Shown here one piece after another: positions 42,336 through 51,036 of a stretch of DNA of 56,834 nucleotides; the stretch's first letter is position 1, and each line of letters starts with the position of its first letter. The notes beneath the pieces are model-generated. The model worked only from the letters and a program-made list of their open reading frames with translations, was not told where the DNA came from and made no database searches. The stretch covers positions 46,259-103,092 of the forward strand of contig CADEGD010000008.1 in the NCBI GenBank assembly GCA_902826795.1. Reading direction: 5' to 3'. The stretch comes from an uncultured Acidobacteriota bacterium (GTDB lineage: Bacteria > Acidobacteriota > Blastocatellia > Pyrinomonadales > Pyrinomonadaceae). Both the position numbers and the translations under genes were made by a program.

Positions 42336-42488
42336 TTAAACTGCCCTGCGTCCTGTTACAAGCTGCACGATCAATACGACCAGCGCGAGAACAAGCAGAA
42401 TGTGGATCAGATTTCCTACGGCCGCACCCGCAAATCCAAATCCGAGTGCCCAAAGAACCAACAGAACTATAAGTATTGTCCAAAGCAT
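42336..42488 (-). CDS. lmo0937-type 50-residue membrane protein
   Basis: A short gene between the terminator and topoisomerase region. It encodes 50 residues: MLWTILIVLLVLWALGFGFA, then GAAVGNLIHILLVLALVVLI, then VQLVTGRRAV. This matches the lmo0937 family of small two-helix membrane proteins, common and often stress-inducible. A GGAG ribosome site lies 8 bases before the ATG and a strong terminator follows, so it is a complete single-gene unit. Confidence 0.88.
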   Translation of the reverse strand: MLWTILIVLLVLWALGFGFAGAAVGNLIHILLVLALVVLIVQLVTGRRAV

Positions 42489-42693
42489 AGCGTTTCTCCT
42501 TATTTTCCCTTATTCGATCTTAGTGTTGTTTGAACCGAACGGTTCGGCTCTTGTCACCCTCCATTCGCAACGCGTGTGCCAAATCGCTAAAGTGCGGAAT
42601 CTCAGTTGCTTAAGTGCAGTCGTAAGATTAGGCGTGTATCAAAAGAGAACGCCTGAAATCGAATGAAACAAGAAATTGTACGAGAAATGAATT

Positions 42694-43752
42694 ATGGCTT
42701 CAGCAAAAGGCATGGTCTTCGATCCCTCACTAACCCGGCAGATGATCTGCAAAGGACGAAGAGGTAAGTGGCTGGAACGCAAAGGCGGAAAGGCGTCCGG
42801 ATTTAAGTACGTTGACTGCAAAGGGAAAACTGTCACCGACAAAGCAACTCTCGAACGGATCAAGGCGCTCGTGATCCCGCCCGCCTGGAAGCACGTTCGA
42901 ATCTGCCCGTCCCCTAATGGACGTCTGCAAGTGGTCGGTATGGACATGAAAGGCCGTATTCAATACCGTTATCATTCTTCATATTCGAAGAAGCAGGAGA
43001 AGAAAAAGTTTGCGAAAGTGGAAGAATTTGGAGAGCAGCTTCCAGCACTTCGAAAAGCGACTAACGAACATCTATCGTTAGAGGGGATGCCGAAGGAGAA
43101 GGTGCTGGCGGCGATGCTGCGGCTGATCAATTCGCTCTACTTTCGCGTCGGCACCGATCTGAGCGAGAAGCATTACAAAACTTACGGCATCACAACGCTC
43201 AACAAGAAACACCTTACGATAAAGCCGAAAGGCAAACTCGTGTTCGATTTCGTAGGGAAGAGTCATGTGCAGCATCGCAAGGTTTTGGTCGATGACGAGT
43301 TGGCGTCGGCGGTGAAGGAGATCGCCGCGATTCCACGCGGACGCCGTTTGTTCAGGTATCTTGACGATGACGGAAAGCCGCGTTCGATAAAACCTTCGGA
43401 CGTGAATAATTATTTGAAGTCTGTTACCGACCCGAAATTTTCGTCGAAAGATTTTCGGACATGGGGCGGCACGCTGCTGGCCGCAAATGCCTTGGCCGAG
43501 ATAGGCAAAGCAGAGACGGACGCCGAGATGAAAAAGAAAGTGGTCAATGCAGTAAAGAGCGTTGCCGAAGAATTAGGCAATACGCCTGCCGTATGCAGAA
43601 GTTCGTACATACACCCGGCGGTTCTCGACGCTTACGCGGACGGAACAACTATCGAAGAGTTTACCCCCCGAAAAAAGCGTCGGATCAAAAGGAAACAGGC
43701 CGGCCTTGAATCGGATGAAGAAGCGCTGTTGAAACTGCTAAAGAATGCTTAA
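42694..43752 (+). CDS. DNA topoisomerase IB (poxvirus/eukaryote type)
   Basis: A 352-residue type IB topoisomerase, which relaxes supercoils through a 3'-phosphotyrosine intermediate. The N-terminal domain has VIPPAWKHVRICPSPNGRLQ then GRIQYRYHSSY; the catalytic domain has LRLINSLYFRVGTDLSEKHY, the arginine region YGITTL, FSSKDFRTWGGTLLAANALA, and the nucleophile Y305 in SSYIHPAVLDAY. The C-terminus is basic. Bacterial TopIB genes are scattered among phyla and thought to be spread by transfer, but base composition here matches the neighbours. Confidence 0.95.
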   Translation: MASAKGMVFDPSLTRQMICKGRRGKWLERKGGKASGFKYVDCKGKTVTDKATLERIKALVIPPAWKHVRICPSPNGRLQVVGMDMKGRIQYRYHSSYSKKQEKKKFAKVEEFGEQLPALRKATNEHLSLEGMPKEKVLAAMLRLINSLYFRVGTDLSEKHYKTYGITTLNKKHLTIKPKGKLVFDFVGKSHVQHRKVLVDDELASAVKEIAAIPRGRRLFRYLDDDGKPRSIKPSDVNNYLKSVTDPKFSSKDFRTWGGTLLAANALAEIGKAETDAEMKKKVVNAVKSVAEELGNTPAVCRSSYIHPAVLDAYADGTTIEEFTPRKKRRIKRKQAGLESDEEALLKLLKNA

Positions 43753-43753
43753 G

Positions 43754-44377
43754 TTATTTGAGTTTGCCGAGCAACACGGCGTAATCTTCGATCGCGTTTC
43801 GGATAACTTCATATGAATCTTCGCGGCCGTAAGAATACGCAATCTCGCAAACGTTCGGAGCGTCGGGTAGAGATTTGTACGTAAGGAAGTAGTGCTCAAA
43901 CCGTTCGAGAATGCCTGTTGGAAGCTCCGAAATTTCCTTGTATTGCTCGAACACCTTGTCGCCTTTGAGCACGGCGATTATCTTGTCGTCTGCTTCATTG
44001 TCGTCCACCAAACAAAATCCGCCGATCGGCCTCGCCTTCAAAATAATGTCGCCCCGTGGAATGTGATGTTCGCTCAGCACGAGAATGTCCAGCGGATCGC
44101 CGTCACCATCGCGGATCTCGATATCGGTCTTCGCCCGGGCGAGCGATGCGATTCGTTCGGAACAATACGTCTGCGGAATAAAACCGTAGTTGGCTGGCAC
44201 GACGTTGGAATACTGCTGCGGCCGGTCGATCTTGAGATATCCGGTTTCCTTATCGACCTCATACTTTACGGTGTCGCGCGGAACGATCTCGACAAAAACG
44301 GTCACCTCATCGGGAGCTCCATCGCCGATCGGAACGCCGTGCCACGGATGTGCTTTGTTCGTGCGAAGCATACGCAA
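43754..44377 (-). CDS. ppa: inorganic pyrophosphatase
   Basis: A family I soluble pyrophosphatase (207 residues). It has KYEVDKETGYLKIDRP, the substrate pocket NYGFIPQTYC, and the metal-binding signature DGDGDPLDILVL followed by GGFCLVDDNEADDKII. It removes pyrophosphate and so drives biosynthetic reactions. It lies 1 base from the topoisomerase stop (convergent) and starts 18 bases from the divergent crotonase gene. The initiation codon might be the methionine at residue 3. Confidence 0.95.
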   Translation of the reverse strand: MRMLRTNKAHPWHGVPIGDGAPDEVTVFVEIVPRDTVKYEVDKETGYLKIDRPQQYSNVVPANYGFIPQTYCSERIASLARAKTDIEIRDGDGDPLDILVLSEHHIPRGDIILKARPIGGFCLVDDNEADDKIIAVLKGDKVFEQYKEISELPTGILERFEHYFLTYKSLPDAPNVCEIAYSYGREDSYEVIRNAIEDYAVLLGKLK

Positions 44378-44395
44378 TATTATTGAACCGCACGA

Positions 44396-44977
44396 ATGGA
44401 AATGTCGAACGGATTCAGCATTGAGCGTAAAGGGCCGGCCGTGATCTTAAGATTCACGCGACCGGAGATAAGAAATCCGTTGTCGGTGCCAGTTATCGAA
44501 TCTCTCAGTGAGACCTTAGGTGTCATCGGCGAAGAAGCGACCGCGATTATCTTTACGGGTTCCGAGAATGTTTTTGCTTCGGGCGCCGATCTTCGAGAGG
44601 TCGCTTCGGTTGATGGCTCAAGCGCGCGGGAGTTTGCGGAGCGCGGTCAGCGGTTAATGCGGTCGATATCGGCTCTCAGAGGTACAACGGTCGCGGCGGT
44701 GAACGGATTTTGTTACGGCGGTGCCCTCGATCTTTCTCTTGCCTGTGATATGCGTATCGCATCGCCGAACGCCGAGTTTTGTCATCCCGGCGGCGGTCTT
44801 GGAATTATGACCGGCTGGGGCGGAACGCAGCGTCTGCCGCGATTGGTCGGTGAGGCGCCAGCACTCGAAATGTTCTTGACCGGAAAAAGGGTGGCGGGGG
44901 ACGAAGCTCTCGCAATCGGACTGGTCGATCAGATCGTGGACGATCCGGTTGAGGCAGCCATTAAGGCTTGTCTTTGA
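44396..44977 (+). CDS. short crotonase-fold protein lacking both catalytic glutamates
   Basis: Enoyl-CoA hydratase/isomerase family by sequence (193 residues): ENVFASGADLREVAS provides the oxyanion hole, then NGFCYGGALDLSLACDMRIA and GWGGTQRLPRLVGEAPALEM. Compared with mitochondrial crotonase, the first catalytic Glu position (GGCE) is Leu (GGALDL) and the second (QPE) is Gly (HPGGGLG). It also ends about 60 residues early, without the C-terminal helical subdomain. It may have another acyl-CoA reaction or a non-enzymatic role. Its end overlaps the convergent gene by 17 bases. Confidence 0.85.
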   Translation: MEMSNGFSIERKGPAVILRFTRPEIRNPLSVPVIESLSETLGVIGEEATAIIFTGSENVFASGADLREVASVDGSSAREFAERGQRLMRSISALRGTTVAAVNGFCYGGALDLSLACDMRIASPNAEFCHPGGGLGIMTGWGGTQRLPRLVGEAPALEMFLTGKRVAGDEALAIGLVDQIVDDPVEAAIKACL

Positions 44978-45914
44978 CTTCGCCTTTCACCTCGACATCC
45001 GGCTGCGTGAACTTGCCGTACTCGAAAAGAATCTTTGTATCTTTAACGACTTCTCGCTCTTTCAAACGCACTCGATATTGAACGTGCGACAGCGTTTTCG
45101 GCGCTAAAATTCCAAAATCGGTATCCGTATATTCAAGCAAGTCTTCGGCGACTACAACTGGTTGCAGAAATCCGTCTGGCTGGATCGTGCGCTCGCGAAG
45201 TTCGCGGCGAAGATTGAATGTATCCGCATCGAGCCACATCTTACCGCGAATCCGCGCATTTAATTCGACCGACTTATCTCCGTCGATCTCGATATCGTAA
45301 TTGTCCGACGCGGTCGGGGAATTGACCGTGATCGCCGGATCTGCCCGCATCTGTTCGAATAACACTACGTAAACATTCTTCCCGCCGATCGACTCGCGTC
45401 CGGCCATCGTATATCTGAACCGTCCGCGAAGTTTCTCCGAAAGGGCGATCGCCTGAAAGAGCGTCAGTCCGTTAACCGCAAAATCTTCGTCGAAACGACT
45501 GCTTTCGTCGCGTATCTGTTCGTATTCTTTCTGCGAGTTGTCAGACGCAACGACCTTTTCGAAAAACGTTTTTGCACGTTCGTCGGCATCCGAGACTCGT
45601 TTTCCATCTACCGCAACGACATTCCTAAACTCCGCCACGCGGCCCTGCTCTTTTGAAAGTTGGTAAACGAGAAACGTCGAATCCACCGTTTTCCGTTTCT
45701 TCACCTTCCCGCCTTTTTCATAGATCTCGAAGGTCTTCTTTTCTTCCGACAGCAGATTCTTGAACGTCTCAAGATAGACGGTCGTGCGAGCCCTGGCCCG
45801 GTTGATCACTTCCTGCGGAGTTACTTCCTGCACGAGCTGACCTCTCGCGAAAGATACGGTCGTGAGAACGATCGCCGTCAGAAAAAGTGATCTTTGTACG
45901 TTCATGATTCTCAT
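44961..45914 (-). CDS. secreted protein, LolA/outer-membrane-sorting-like
   Basis: A 317-residue exported protein (signal SLFLTAIVLTTVSFARGQ). The mature part is beta-rich with long strands, for example GKNVYVVLFEQMRADPAITV, ELNARIRGKMWLDADTFNLR and KTLSHVQYRVRLKEREVVKD, which resembles the LolA/LppX/DUF-type half-barrel that binds lipids. Similar genes are frequent in Acidobacteria. Function not established. Confidence 0.65.
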   Translation of the reverse strand: MRIMNVQRSLFLTAIVLTTVSFARGQLVQEVTPQEVINRARARTTVYLETFKNLLSEEKKTFEIYEKGGKVKKRKTVDSTFLVYQLSKEQGRVAEFRNVVAVDGKRVSDADERAKTFFEKVVASDNSQKEYEQIRDESSRFDEDFAVNGLTLFQAIALSEKLRGRFRYTMAGRESIGGKNVYVVLFEQMRADPAITVNSPTASDNYDIEIDGDKSVELNARIRGKMWLDADTFNLRRELRERTIQPDGFLQPVVVAEDLLEYTDTDFGILAPKTLSHVQYRVRLKEREVVKDTKILFEYGKFTQPDVEVKGEVKDKP

Positions 45915-45952
45915 TCAATCACATTTCTGCGATGATTTGAACGCGTAAAGAT

Positions 45953-46519
45953 ATGTCCGAAAAAGCCGAAAGATGGACGACGGTCTCGAGCCGAGAGATA
46001 GCCGATTGCCGAGTATTCAGAGTTAGGGAAGTCACGAGCCTTCGCGATTCCGATCAGGCGAGAGCGACGTTCTTCGTCGTGGAGAATCCCGATTGGGCAA
46101 ACATCGTCGCAATCACGAAAGACCGCGAGATAGTTCTGATCGAGCAGTTTCGTCACGGCGTCGAAAGCATGGTCCTCGAAATTCCCGGCGGCATGGTGGA
46201 CGCCGGCGAAGATCCTGAAAACGCCGCGTCCCGAGAGCTGATCGAGGAAACCGGTTACTCGCCGGGCCGCATGGTCGCTATTGGAACCTCGTTCCCGAAT
46301 CCCGCGATCCAGAACAACACAATTTACCATTTCCTCGCGCTCGATTGCGAAAAGATCGCCGATGTTGCCTTCGACGATCACGAGAGTATCATCACTCGCC
46401 TCGTGCCGCTTTCCGAACTCGAAGACCTGGTGCACAATGGTGAACTAACGCATTCGCTCGCGATCACCGCGATCCATTTCGCCGAGCGTCATTTACACAA
46501 TGAAGGTCTCATTAACTAA
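45953..46519 (+). CDS. Nudix hydrolase (ADP-ribose pyrophosphatase-like)
   Basis: A 188-residue Nudix protein. The full Nudix box lies at residues 80-102 (GMVDAGEDPENAASRELIEE) with E86, R94, E95, E98 and E99 in place. The flanking LIEQFRHGVESMVLEIPGG is typical of ADP-ribose/nucleotide-sugar pyrophosphatases. It overlaps the next gene by 20 bases, so the two are translationally coupled. Confidence 0.93.
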   Translation: MSEKAERWTTVSSREIADCRVFRVREVTSLRDSDQARATFFVVENPDWANIVAITKDREIVLIEQFRHGVESMVLEIPGGMVDAGEDPENAASRELIEETGYSPGRMVAIGTSFPNPAIQNNTIYHFLALDCEKIADVAFDDHESIITRLVPLSELEDLVHNGELTHSLAITAIHFAERHLHNEGLIN

Positions 46520-46826
46520 ACTCGCTCACGCCCGCTCTGGCGATAAAGGCGACACCGCAAACGTCGGCCTCATCGCCCTGAAAGAAGAGTTTTATCCGAT
46601 CCTCGTCCGCGAAGTCACGGCCGACGCCGTCAAGCAGCACTTTGGCCCGATCGTAAAAGGCGACGTAGAACGCTTCGAACTTCCGAACCTCCACGCTCTC
46701 AACTTTCTTCTCCACGAAAGCCTCGGCGGCGGCGGCACGCTCAGCCTGATGACCGACGCTCAAGGCAAAACTTTCTCAACGGCTCTGTTGCGTATGGAGA
46801 TCGAAGTCGGCGATCTAAAATTCTAA
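46500..46826 (+). CDS. AtuA-related small subunit/domain protein
   Basis: A 108-residue protein matching the C-terminal domain of AtuA-family proteins: KLAHARSGDKGDTANVGLIA, HFGPIVKGDVERFELPNLHA, LNFLLHESLGGGGTLSLMTD. AtuA-family proteins take part in acyclic terpene and related acyl-CoA degradation. The large part of the same family is encoded separately at 48445-49812 on the other strand, so the domains are split here. Confidence 0.88.
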   Translation: MKVSLTKLAHARSGDKGDTANVGLIALKEEFYPILVREVTADAVKQHFGPIVKGDVERFELPNLHALNFLLHESLGGGGTLSLMTDAQGKTFSTALLRMEIEVGDLKF

Positions 46827-46909
46827 ATTCTACATTCTCAATTCTTAATTAGTTCGGAAGTGCTCGTCCTGCTATTCCAGATCAATGGATAATTGAGAAT
46901 GTAGAATTT
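46825..46909. repeat. perfect 19-bp inverted repeat
   Basis: AAATTCTACATTCTCAATT (46825-46843) and its exact complement (46891-46909) separated by 47 bases. It lies directly after the AtuA-small stop and may act as a terminator-like stem. A fourth unrelated inverted-repeat family in the window. Confidence 0.8.
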
Positions 46910-46928
46910 AAAATCGAAGAACGATGAT

Positions 46929-47288
46929 ATGAAAGATCTGGAAAATCCGATCGTGGCGAAGACTTTTGCTTACGCTCTAAGAACGATCAAGTTGTATCGA
47001 TATCTCGTGGACGAGAAGAAGGAGTTCACGATGAGCAAAGAACTTCTTACCTCCGGTACTCACATCGGAAAGCATGTAATGGCCGCCGTGAACGGCGAAT
47101 CGCGTCAGCGATTCACTTCGGAGATGGGAGTTGCTCTCAGAATCACGTCGGAAAATGAATATTGGCTTTATCTTCTTCACTTTGGCGGATATTTGAGCGA
47201 AAAAGAACTCGAATCAATGGATGCGGACAGAATAGAGATCTCAAAGATGCTGTCTTCGATTACGATTACTTCGAAAGCGAATGCCTGA
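46929..47288 (+). CDS. four-helix-bundle protein (23S intervening-sequence protein type)
   Basis: A 119-residue all-helical protein of the S23/four-helix-bundle family: NPIVAKTFAYALRTIKLYRY at the start, then LLTSGTHIGKHVMAAVNGES and ENEYWLYLLHFGGYL. Members were first seen in 23S rRNA insertions but most, as here, are free-standing and of unknown role. It overlaps the next gene by 8 bases. Confidence 0.9.
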   Translation: MKDLENPIVAKTFAYALRTIKLYRYLVDEKKEFTMSKELLTSGTHIGKHVMAAVNGESRQRFTSEMGVALRITSENEYWLYLLHFGGYLSEKELESMDADRIEISKMLSSITITSKANA

Positions 47289-48033
47289 ACTTCTCATCGA
47301 AACCAACGGTTCGATCCGAACGTTGACGCTCGATCGTCCCGAGAAACGGAACGCGCTCAACGATGGATTGGTAGCGGAACTGAAATCGGCTTTGAAAGCA
47401 GCGGACGCCGACGAAAGTCTGCGGGCGGTCGTGATCCGCGGTGCCGGGAAAGATTTCTGCTCCGGAGCCGATCTATCGGCGTTGCAGAAGATCGCCGCAG
47501 CGTCCTACGAAGAAAATTTTGACGACGCGAAAAGCCTTGCCGAACTATTTGCGATGCCGCGGAAGATGAAGGTGCCCGTGATCGCCGCCGTACACGGCCG
47601 AGCGTTGGCCGGCGGCTGCGGGCTCGCGACCGCGTGCGACATCGTTCTCGCAACCGAATCGGCACGCTTCGGGTATCCCGAGGTGAAGATCGGATTCGTC
47701 CCTGCGATCGTCACCGCGTTTCTTCGTCGTAACGTATCCGAAAAGCGGGCGTTCGAGTTGCTCACTCGCGGCTTCGAATTCACCGCTCAAGAAGCGAATT
47801 TCCTCGGCCTCGTTAATCGGATATTTCCTGATGAAGGTTTCGAAGCGGCCGTGACCGACTACGCATCTACTTACGCAAAACTCAGTGCGTCCGCCGTGCA
47901 ACTCACCAAGTCTCTTTTGTATCGAATGGACAATTTCGGCTTTGAAGAGTCGGTCGAGATCGGCTCCGAGGTCAATGCCGAAGCCAGAATGACAGACGAT
48001 TGTCGTAAAGGAATTCGAAAGTTTCTCGAATGA
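47281..48033 (+). CDS. enoyl-CoA hydratase (methylglutaconyl-CoA hydratase-like)
   Basis: A full-length 250-residue crotonase. GAGKDFCSGADLSALQ gives the oxyanion hole; HGRALAGGCGLATACDIVLA and FGYPEVKIGFVPAIVTAFLR follow. One catalytic Glu is present (YPE); the other position is Gly (GGCG), as in several hydratases acting on branched chains. With the acyl-CoA carboxylase at 36.5 kb it would fit leucine breakdown. Confidence 0.9.
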   Translation: MPELLIETNGSIRTLTLDRPEKRNALNDGLVAELKSALKAADADESLRAVVIRGAGKDFCSGADLSALQKIAAASYEENFDDAKSLAELFAMPRKMKVPVIAAVHGRALAGGCGLATACDIVLATESARFGYPEVKIGFVPAIVTAFLRRNVSEKRAFELLTRGFEFTAQEANFLGLVNRIFPDEGFEAAVTDYASTYAKLSASAVQLTKSLLYRMDNFGFEESVEIGSEVNAEARMTDDCRKGIRKFLE

Positions 48034-48148
48034 GGCTAGGCGTTTTCTCGATTTTTATGGATAATCTCCATTCGGCCGCGTCTTACTGGCTGTATACGAA
48101 GCCGTTAAGAATTTGCACTTGAGCAAATTTCGGAGCAAAATTGTAATA

Positions 48149-48367
48149 ATGAAAGAAGAACTGATCGAAATGGCCGGCGTCGTGATCGACAAAGAGCCGA
48201 ATGCATTTTTTAAGGTAAAGGTGGGCGACACCGATCATATCGTGCTCGCGACGATCTCAGGCCGTATGCGCCGTAACCGCATCCGCATTCTTACCGGTGA
48301 CCGCGTCGACGTCGAACTCTCGCCTTACGACCTGACCAAAGGCCGCATAACGTACCGCCACAAGTAA
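48149..48367 (+). CDS. infA: translation initiation factor IF-1
   Basis: A 72-residue IF-1, exactly family length from the ATG at 48149 (an upstream TTG frame adds a non-conserved leader). It is a single OB fold: [53 protein letters not shown]. It binds the A site of the 30S subunit during initiation. It stands alone, away from the ribosomal protein operons, with its own terminator. Confidence 0.97.
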   Translation: MKEELIEMAGVVIDKEPNAFFKVKVGDTDHIVLATISGRMRRNRIRILTGDRVDVELSPYDLTKGRITYRHK

Positions 48368-48392
48368 TCGGGCCGAAGAATCGCATTGTTTT

Positions 48393-48430
48393 GCACGAAC
48401 CGGTCCGGATCGGTTCGTGCTTTCTTGCTT
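48393..48430 (+). terminator. terminator of infA
   Basis: GCACGAACCG / CGGTTCGTGC, a perfect 10-bp stem with an 8-nt loop followed by TTTCTTGCTTT, 25 bases after infA. Confidence 0.88.
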
Positions 48431-48444
48431 TCGCGTGATTGCCT

Positions 48445-49812
48445 TTAAGCCTCCACGATCTCGACCTTGGTCTCGATCAGATTCTTCGGTATCAAAGCAG
48501 GGAAGTAGGCCATGATCTCTTCGACCTTTGGACGGCCGCCGGCGAAACCGGTCACGGCGGGAGGGCCGGTAAGGATAAGCGGTGCGATCTCCTTCGTAAA
48601 CCTCTCGACGTCGGCCTTGTTTGGCCCGCGGACACCGAATCTTAGTTGAACCTCTGGAATGTCGGCCGAGGGATCTCCCGCAAGGTGGCCGTGAGTCGCA
48701 TTGACCCCGACAAACTCCGACAATATTACATCGAATTTCAGCCCCAACCGATCCAGACGTTCGCGTAAGATCTTCTCCGCGGCTTGAGCTTTCTTGTATG
48801 CTTCGGGCCAGGCGTATACGAGCGTGCCGACCGCCTTCCATCCGTGCGAATAAGCGATCGAAACTTTGTAAAAGGCCGTATTCACCGAGCCCTTAATACC
48901 GAAAACGCGGACTCTGTTCTCGCCATCTGCCGCAAGATTTATAGACGAAAAATCCGCGACGGCGTCCGGCGTAATGTAAGCCTTCGGATCGCCCATCTCA
49001 TAAAGAAGCTGCTCCTTAACAGACTGAATATTGACGCGTCCGCCCGTGCCTTCATGTTTGGTCACGACAAACGTGCCGTCGGGCGAGGCTTCGACGATGG
49101 GGAACCCGACGTTCGCCATATCCGGTATCGATTCCCATTCGTACTGACAGTTCCCACCCGACGCCTGTGCACCGCATTCGATGATGTGACCGGCAATCGT
49201 ACCGGCCGATATCAGGTCCCAATCGTCAAACTTCCACCCGAATTCGTGCATCAGCGGCGCCAGCGTCAATCCCGTATCCGTCAACCTCCCGCCGACAACT
49301 ATCTGCGCTCCGCGGCCCAACGCCTCGACCAAACCCGACGCACCCAGATACACATTCGCCGACTGCACCTTGTCGCGAATGTCGGCAAGCGGTTCGCCGG
49401 TTTCCATGTTCTTTATCTCGATGCCTTTCTCGGCGAATTCATCGAGCCGCGGAAGTATGTCGTCACCAGTCACTACGCCGATCTTGAGCTTGCCGCCAAG
49501 TCCCAGTTCACGCGCCGTATCCTTGATCGCTTCCGCACATCCCTCGACGTTCACGCCGCCCGCGTTCGAAAGCACCTTGATATCTTTCTCGACGCAGTCC
49601 GGCAGTATCTCGCGCATAAGCGAAACAAAATCGCGCGCGTATCCGGCCTTCGGGTCTCGCTGACGCTGCTTCTGCACGATCGACATTGTCACCTCGGCCA
49701 GATAATCCAGCATCAGATAATCGGTCGGCCCATTCCGCACCTGATCGACCGGCGCCGTCAACAGATCGCCCCAAAAGCCCTGACCGCTCGCGACTCTAAC
49801 TTTCTCTTTCAT
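48445..49812 (-). CDS. AtuA family acyclic terpene utilisation protein (large, DUF1446)
   Basis: A 455-residue DUF1446/AtuA protein: [20 protein letters not shown] at the start, [55 protein letters not shown] and [20 protein letters not shown]. AtuA is required for acyclic terpene (citronellol/geraniol) degradation in pseudomonads, but its chemical role is not settled, and homologues appear in acyl-CoA catabolic clusters. The small C-terminal domain is encoded separately at 46500. Confidence 0.92.
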   Translation of the reverse strand: MKEKVRVASGQGFWGDLLTAPVDQVRNGPTDYLMLDYLAEVTMSIVQKQRQRDPKAGYARDFVSLMREILPDCVEKDIKVLSNAGGVNVEGCAEAIKDTARELGLGGKLKIGVVTGDDILPRLDEFAEKGIEIKNMETGEPLADIRDKVQSANVYLGASGLVEALGRGAQIVVGGRLTDTGLTLAPLMHEFGWKFDDWDLISAGTIAGHIIECGAQASGGNCQYEWESIPDMANVGFPIVEASPDGTFVVTKHEGTGGRVNIQSVKEQLLYEMGDPKAYITPDAVADFSSINLAADGENRVRVFGIKGSVNTAFYKVSIAYSHGWKAVGTLVYAWPEAYKKAQAAEKILRERLDRLGLKFDVILSEFVGVNATHGHLAGDPSADIPEVQLRFGVRGPNKADVERFTKEIAPLILTGPPAVTGFAGGRPKVEEIMAYFPALIPKNLIETKVEIVEA

Positions 49813-49904
49813 AAGAATTTGTTAGTTGAGTATAAGCGGAAGCGAGACGGCAGCCAATCGAAGAAGCCTTTCTAATGTGTGATCAGGAAACATATCGATA
49901 TAAA

Positions 49905-49930
49905 TACGAAAGGCTGCCTGGAGGCAGCCT
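49905..49930 (-). terminator. terminator after the 155-residue secreted protein gene
   Basis: AGGCTGCC-TGGA-GGCAGCCT (49911-49930), a perfect 8-bp stem; on the minus strand TTCGTATTTAT follows. Confidence 0.75.
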
Positions 49931-49953
49931 CTGAATAGAAAGTGAATGAGCAG

Positions 49954-50421
49954 CTATGGCTTTTGCTCGCCTTCGCCGACTACCACGTCTTTGGTCTTGT
50001 CGGCGACTTTCTTCGTCTCATGCCACACGCGCTTTGAGACCCATTTGGTTCCGTCCCAAGTAGTGTGGGTCAACCATCTGCCGCCTTCGTAGGCTTGGCC
50101 GGCCACGTTCTCAGTCACGTTTACGGCGTTGCTGCCAAATTTTTGAGTCTTTGAAGCTCCGACCTTTGCGCCTTTTTCGGTCGCTTCACCGGCTTTCTTT
50201 AGGCCGTCAGTGACGACAACTCCGGTCTTTTTTGCTCCGTCCTTAGTTTCGCCCGCTACGTCTTTGGCCACGTCCTTGGTTTCGCTGGCTACGTCTTTGG
50301 TCACTTCCTTCGTCTTTTCGGCCGCGTCTTTGACCTTCTCGACTATTTGGGCCGAAGTCGAGCTGTATGAAATGAATACAATGCTCGCGACGAATAAAAT
50401 ACTAGCTACGACTTTTCTCAT
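49954..50421 (-). CDS. secreted repeat protein with GKW-type C-terminus
   Basis: A 155-residue exported protein (signal ASILFVASIVFISYSSTSAQ). The middle is a Lys/Asp/Thr-rich 7-11-residue repeat (KEVTKDVASETKDVAKDVAG then ETKDGAKKTG), similar to LEA/apolipoprotein-like amphipathic repeats. The end holds GGRWLTHTTWDGTKWVSKRV, a tryptophan-rich motif shared with the next gene. No established function; stress or surface roles are plausible. Confidence 0.7.
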   Translation of the reverse strand: MRKVVASILFVASIVFISYSSTSAQIVEKVKDAAEKTKEVTKDVASETKDVAKDVAGETKDGAKKTGVVVTDGLKKAGEATEKGAKVGASKTQKFGSNAVNVTENVAGQAYEGGRWLTHTTWDGTKWVSKRVWHETKKVADKTKDVVVGEGEQKP

Positions 50422-50580
50422 CTTAACCTCCGTGAGTGTCCTAAAATCAAACAGTAATACTCAATACGATTAACAAATGCAGATGGCGTGCCAAATTAGC
50501 ATGATCGTGTAGAAAAGCCTCAGAAGATCTCGTCTTCGACGCGCGCTGAAATTAGGAATGCGATCAGCGACGAAGAAATC

Positions 50581-50623
50581 AAAAAAGGCCGCCCGCATAT
50601 TACTCAGCGGCGGCCTTCTTTTG
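50581..50623 (-). terminator. terminator of the 104-residue secreted protein gene
   Basis: AAGGCCGCC / GGCGGCCTT (50585-50593 with 50609-50617) with TTTTTT on the minus strand after the stem and TCTTTT on the plus strand, so it may work both ways. It separates the two paralogous GKW genes. Confidence 0.82.
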
Positions 50624-50640
50624 ATTACCTCGATCGAAGT

Positions 50641-50955
50641 TTAGTAAACGACTTTTTTCGTTCGGCTGACGACCTTGCGGCCCGTCTTATAGGTTTTCTT
50701 TCCAGTCCACTTCATTCCTTGCCAAGTCTTTCGCGAGACCCATTTCGAGCCATTCCAAACTTGAGTTCCAACCCATTTTCCGCCTCGATAAATCCGACGG
50801 GTGACGCCCGGCTTCCGCTTCTTGCGGACGGTGACCTGAGCCGAAGCGACTGTCGGGTTTCCGGCTGAATTTGACGCTGAAGAAAGATCGCCGCCGATAA
50901 ATGCGATAGAAAGCGCCATCGCGACCGCAAAGAATAGTGACGTGAGTTTTTTCAT
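50641..50955 (-). CDS. secreted GKW-motif protein, paralogue of its neighbour
   Basis: A 104-residue exported basic protein. After a hydrophobic signal (TSLFFAVAMALSIAFIGG), the mature part is almost entirely built from tryptophan/lysine motifs: YRGGKWVGTQVWNGSKWVSR, KTWQGMKWTGKKTYKTG. The unit G-x-KWV-x(4)-W-x-G-x-KWVS is shared with the protein at 49954, which adds the charged repeat in front. The pattern GK W is reminiscent of cell-wall or nucleic-acid-binding repeats, but no family is recognised. Confidence 0.7.
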   Translation of the reverse strand: MKKLTSLFFAVAMALSIAFIGGDLSSASNSAGNPTVASAQVTVRKKRKPGVTRRIYRGGKWVGTQVWNGSKWVSRKTWQGMKWTGKKTYKTGRKVVSRTKKVVY

Positions 50956-51036
50956 GTTTCCTCTCCCAAGATCAATAAAATTAAAGGTGAACCTTCACAG
51001 AATAAAATGTTCACTAAAATACTTCAATGCAAATTC

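Noticed and set aside
42262..42483. N-terminal extension of the response regulator to a start near 42483
   Set aside because: The extension would cross a strong terminator and the 50-residue membrane gene, and the start at 42261 has an excellent ribosome site.
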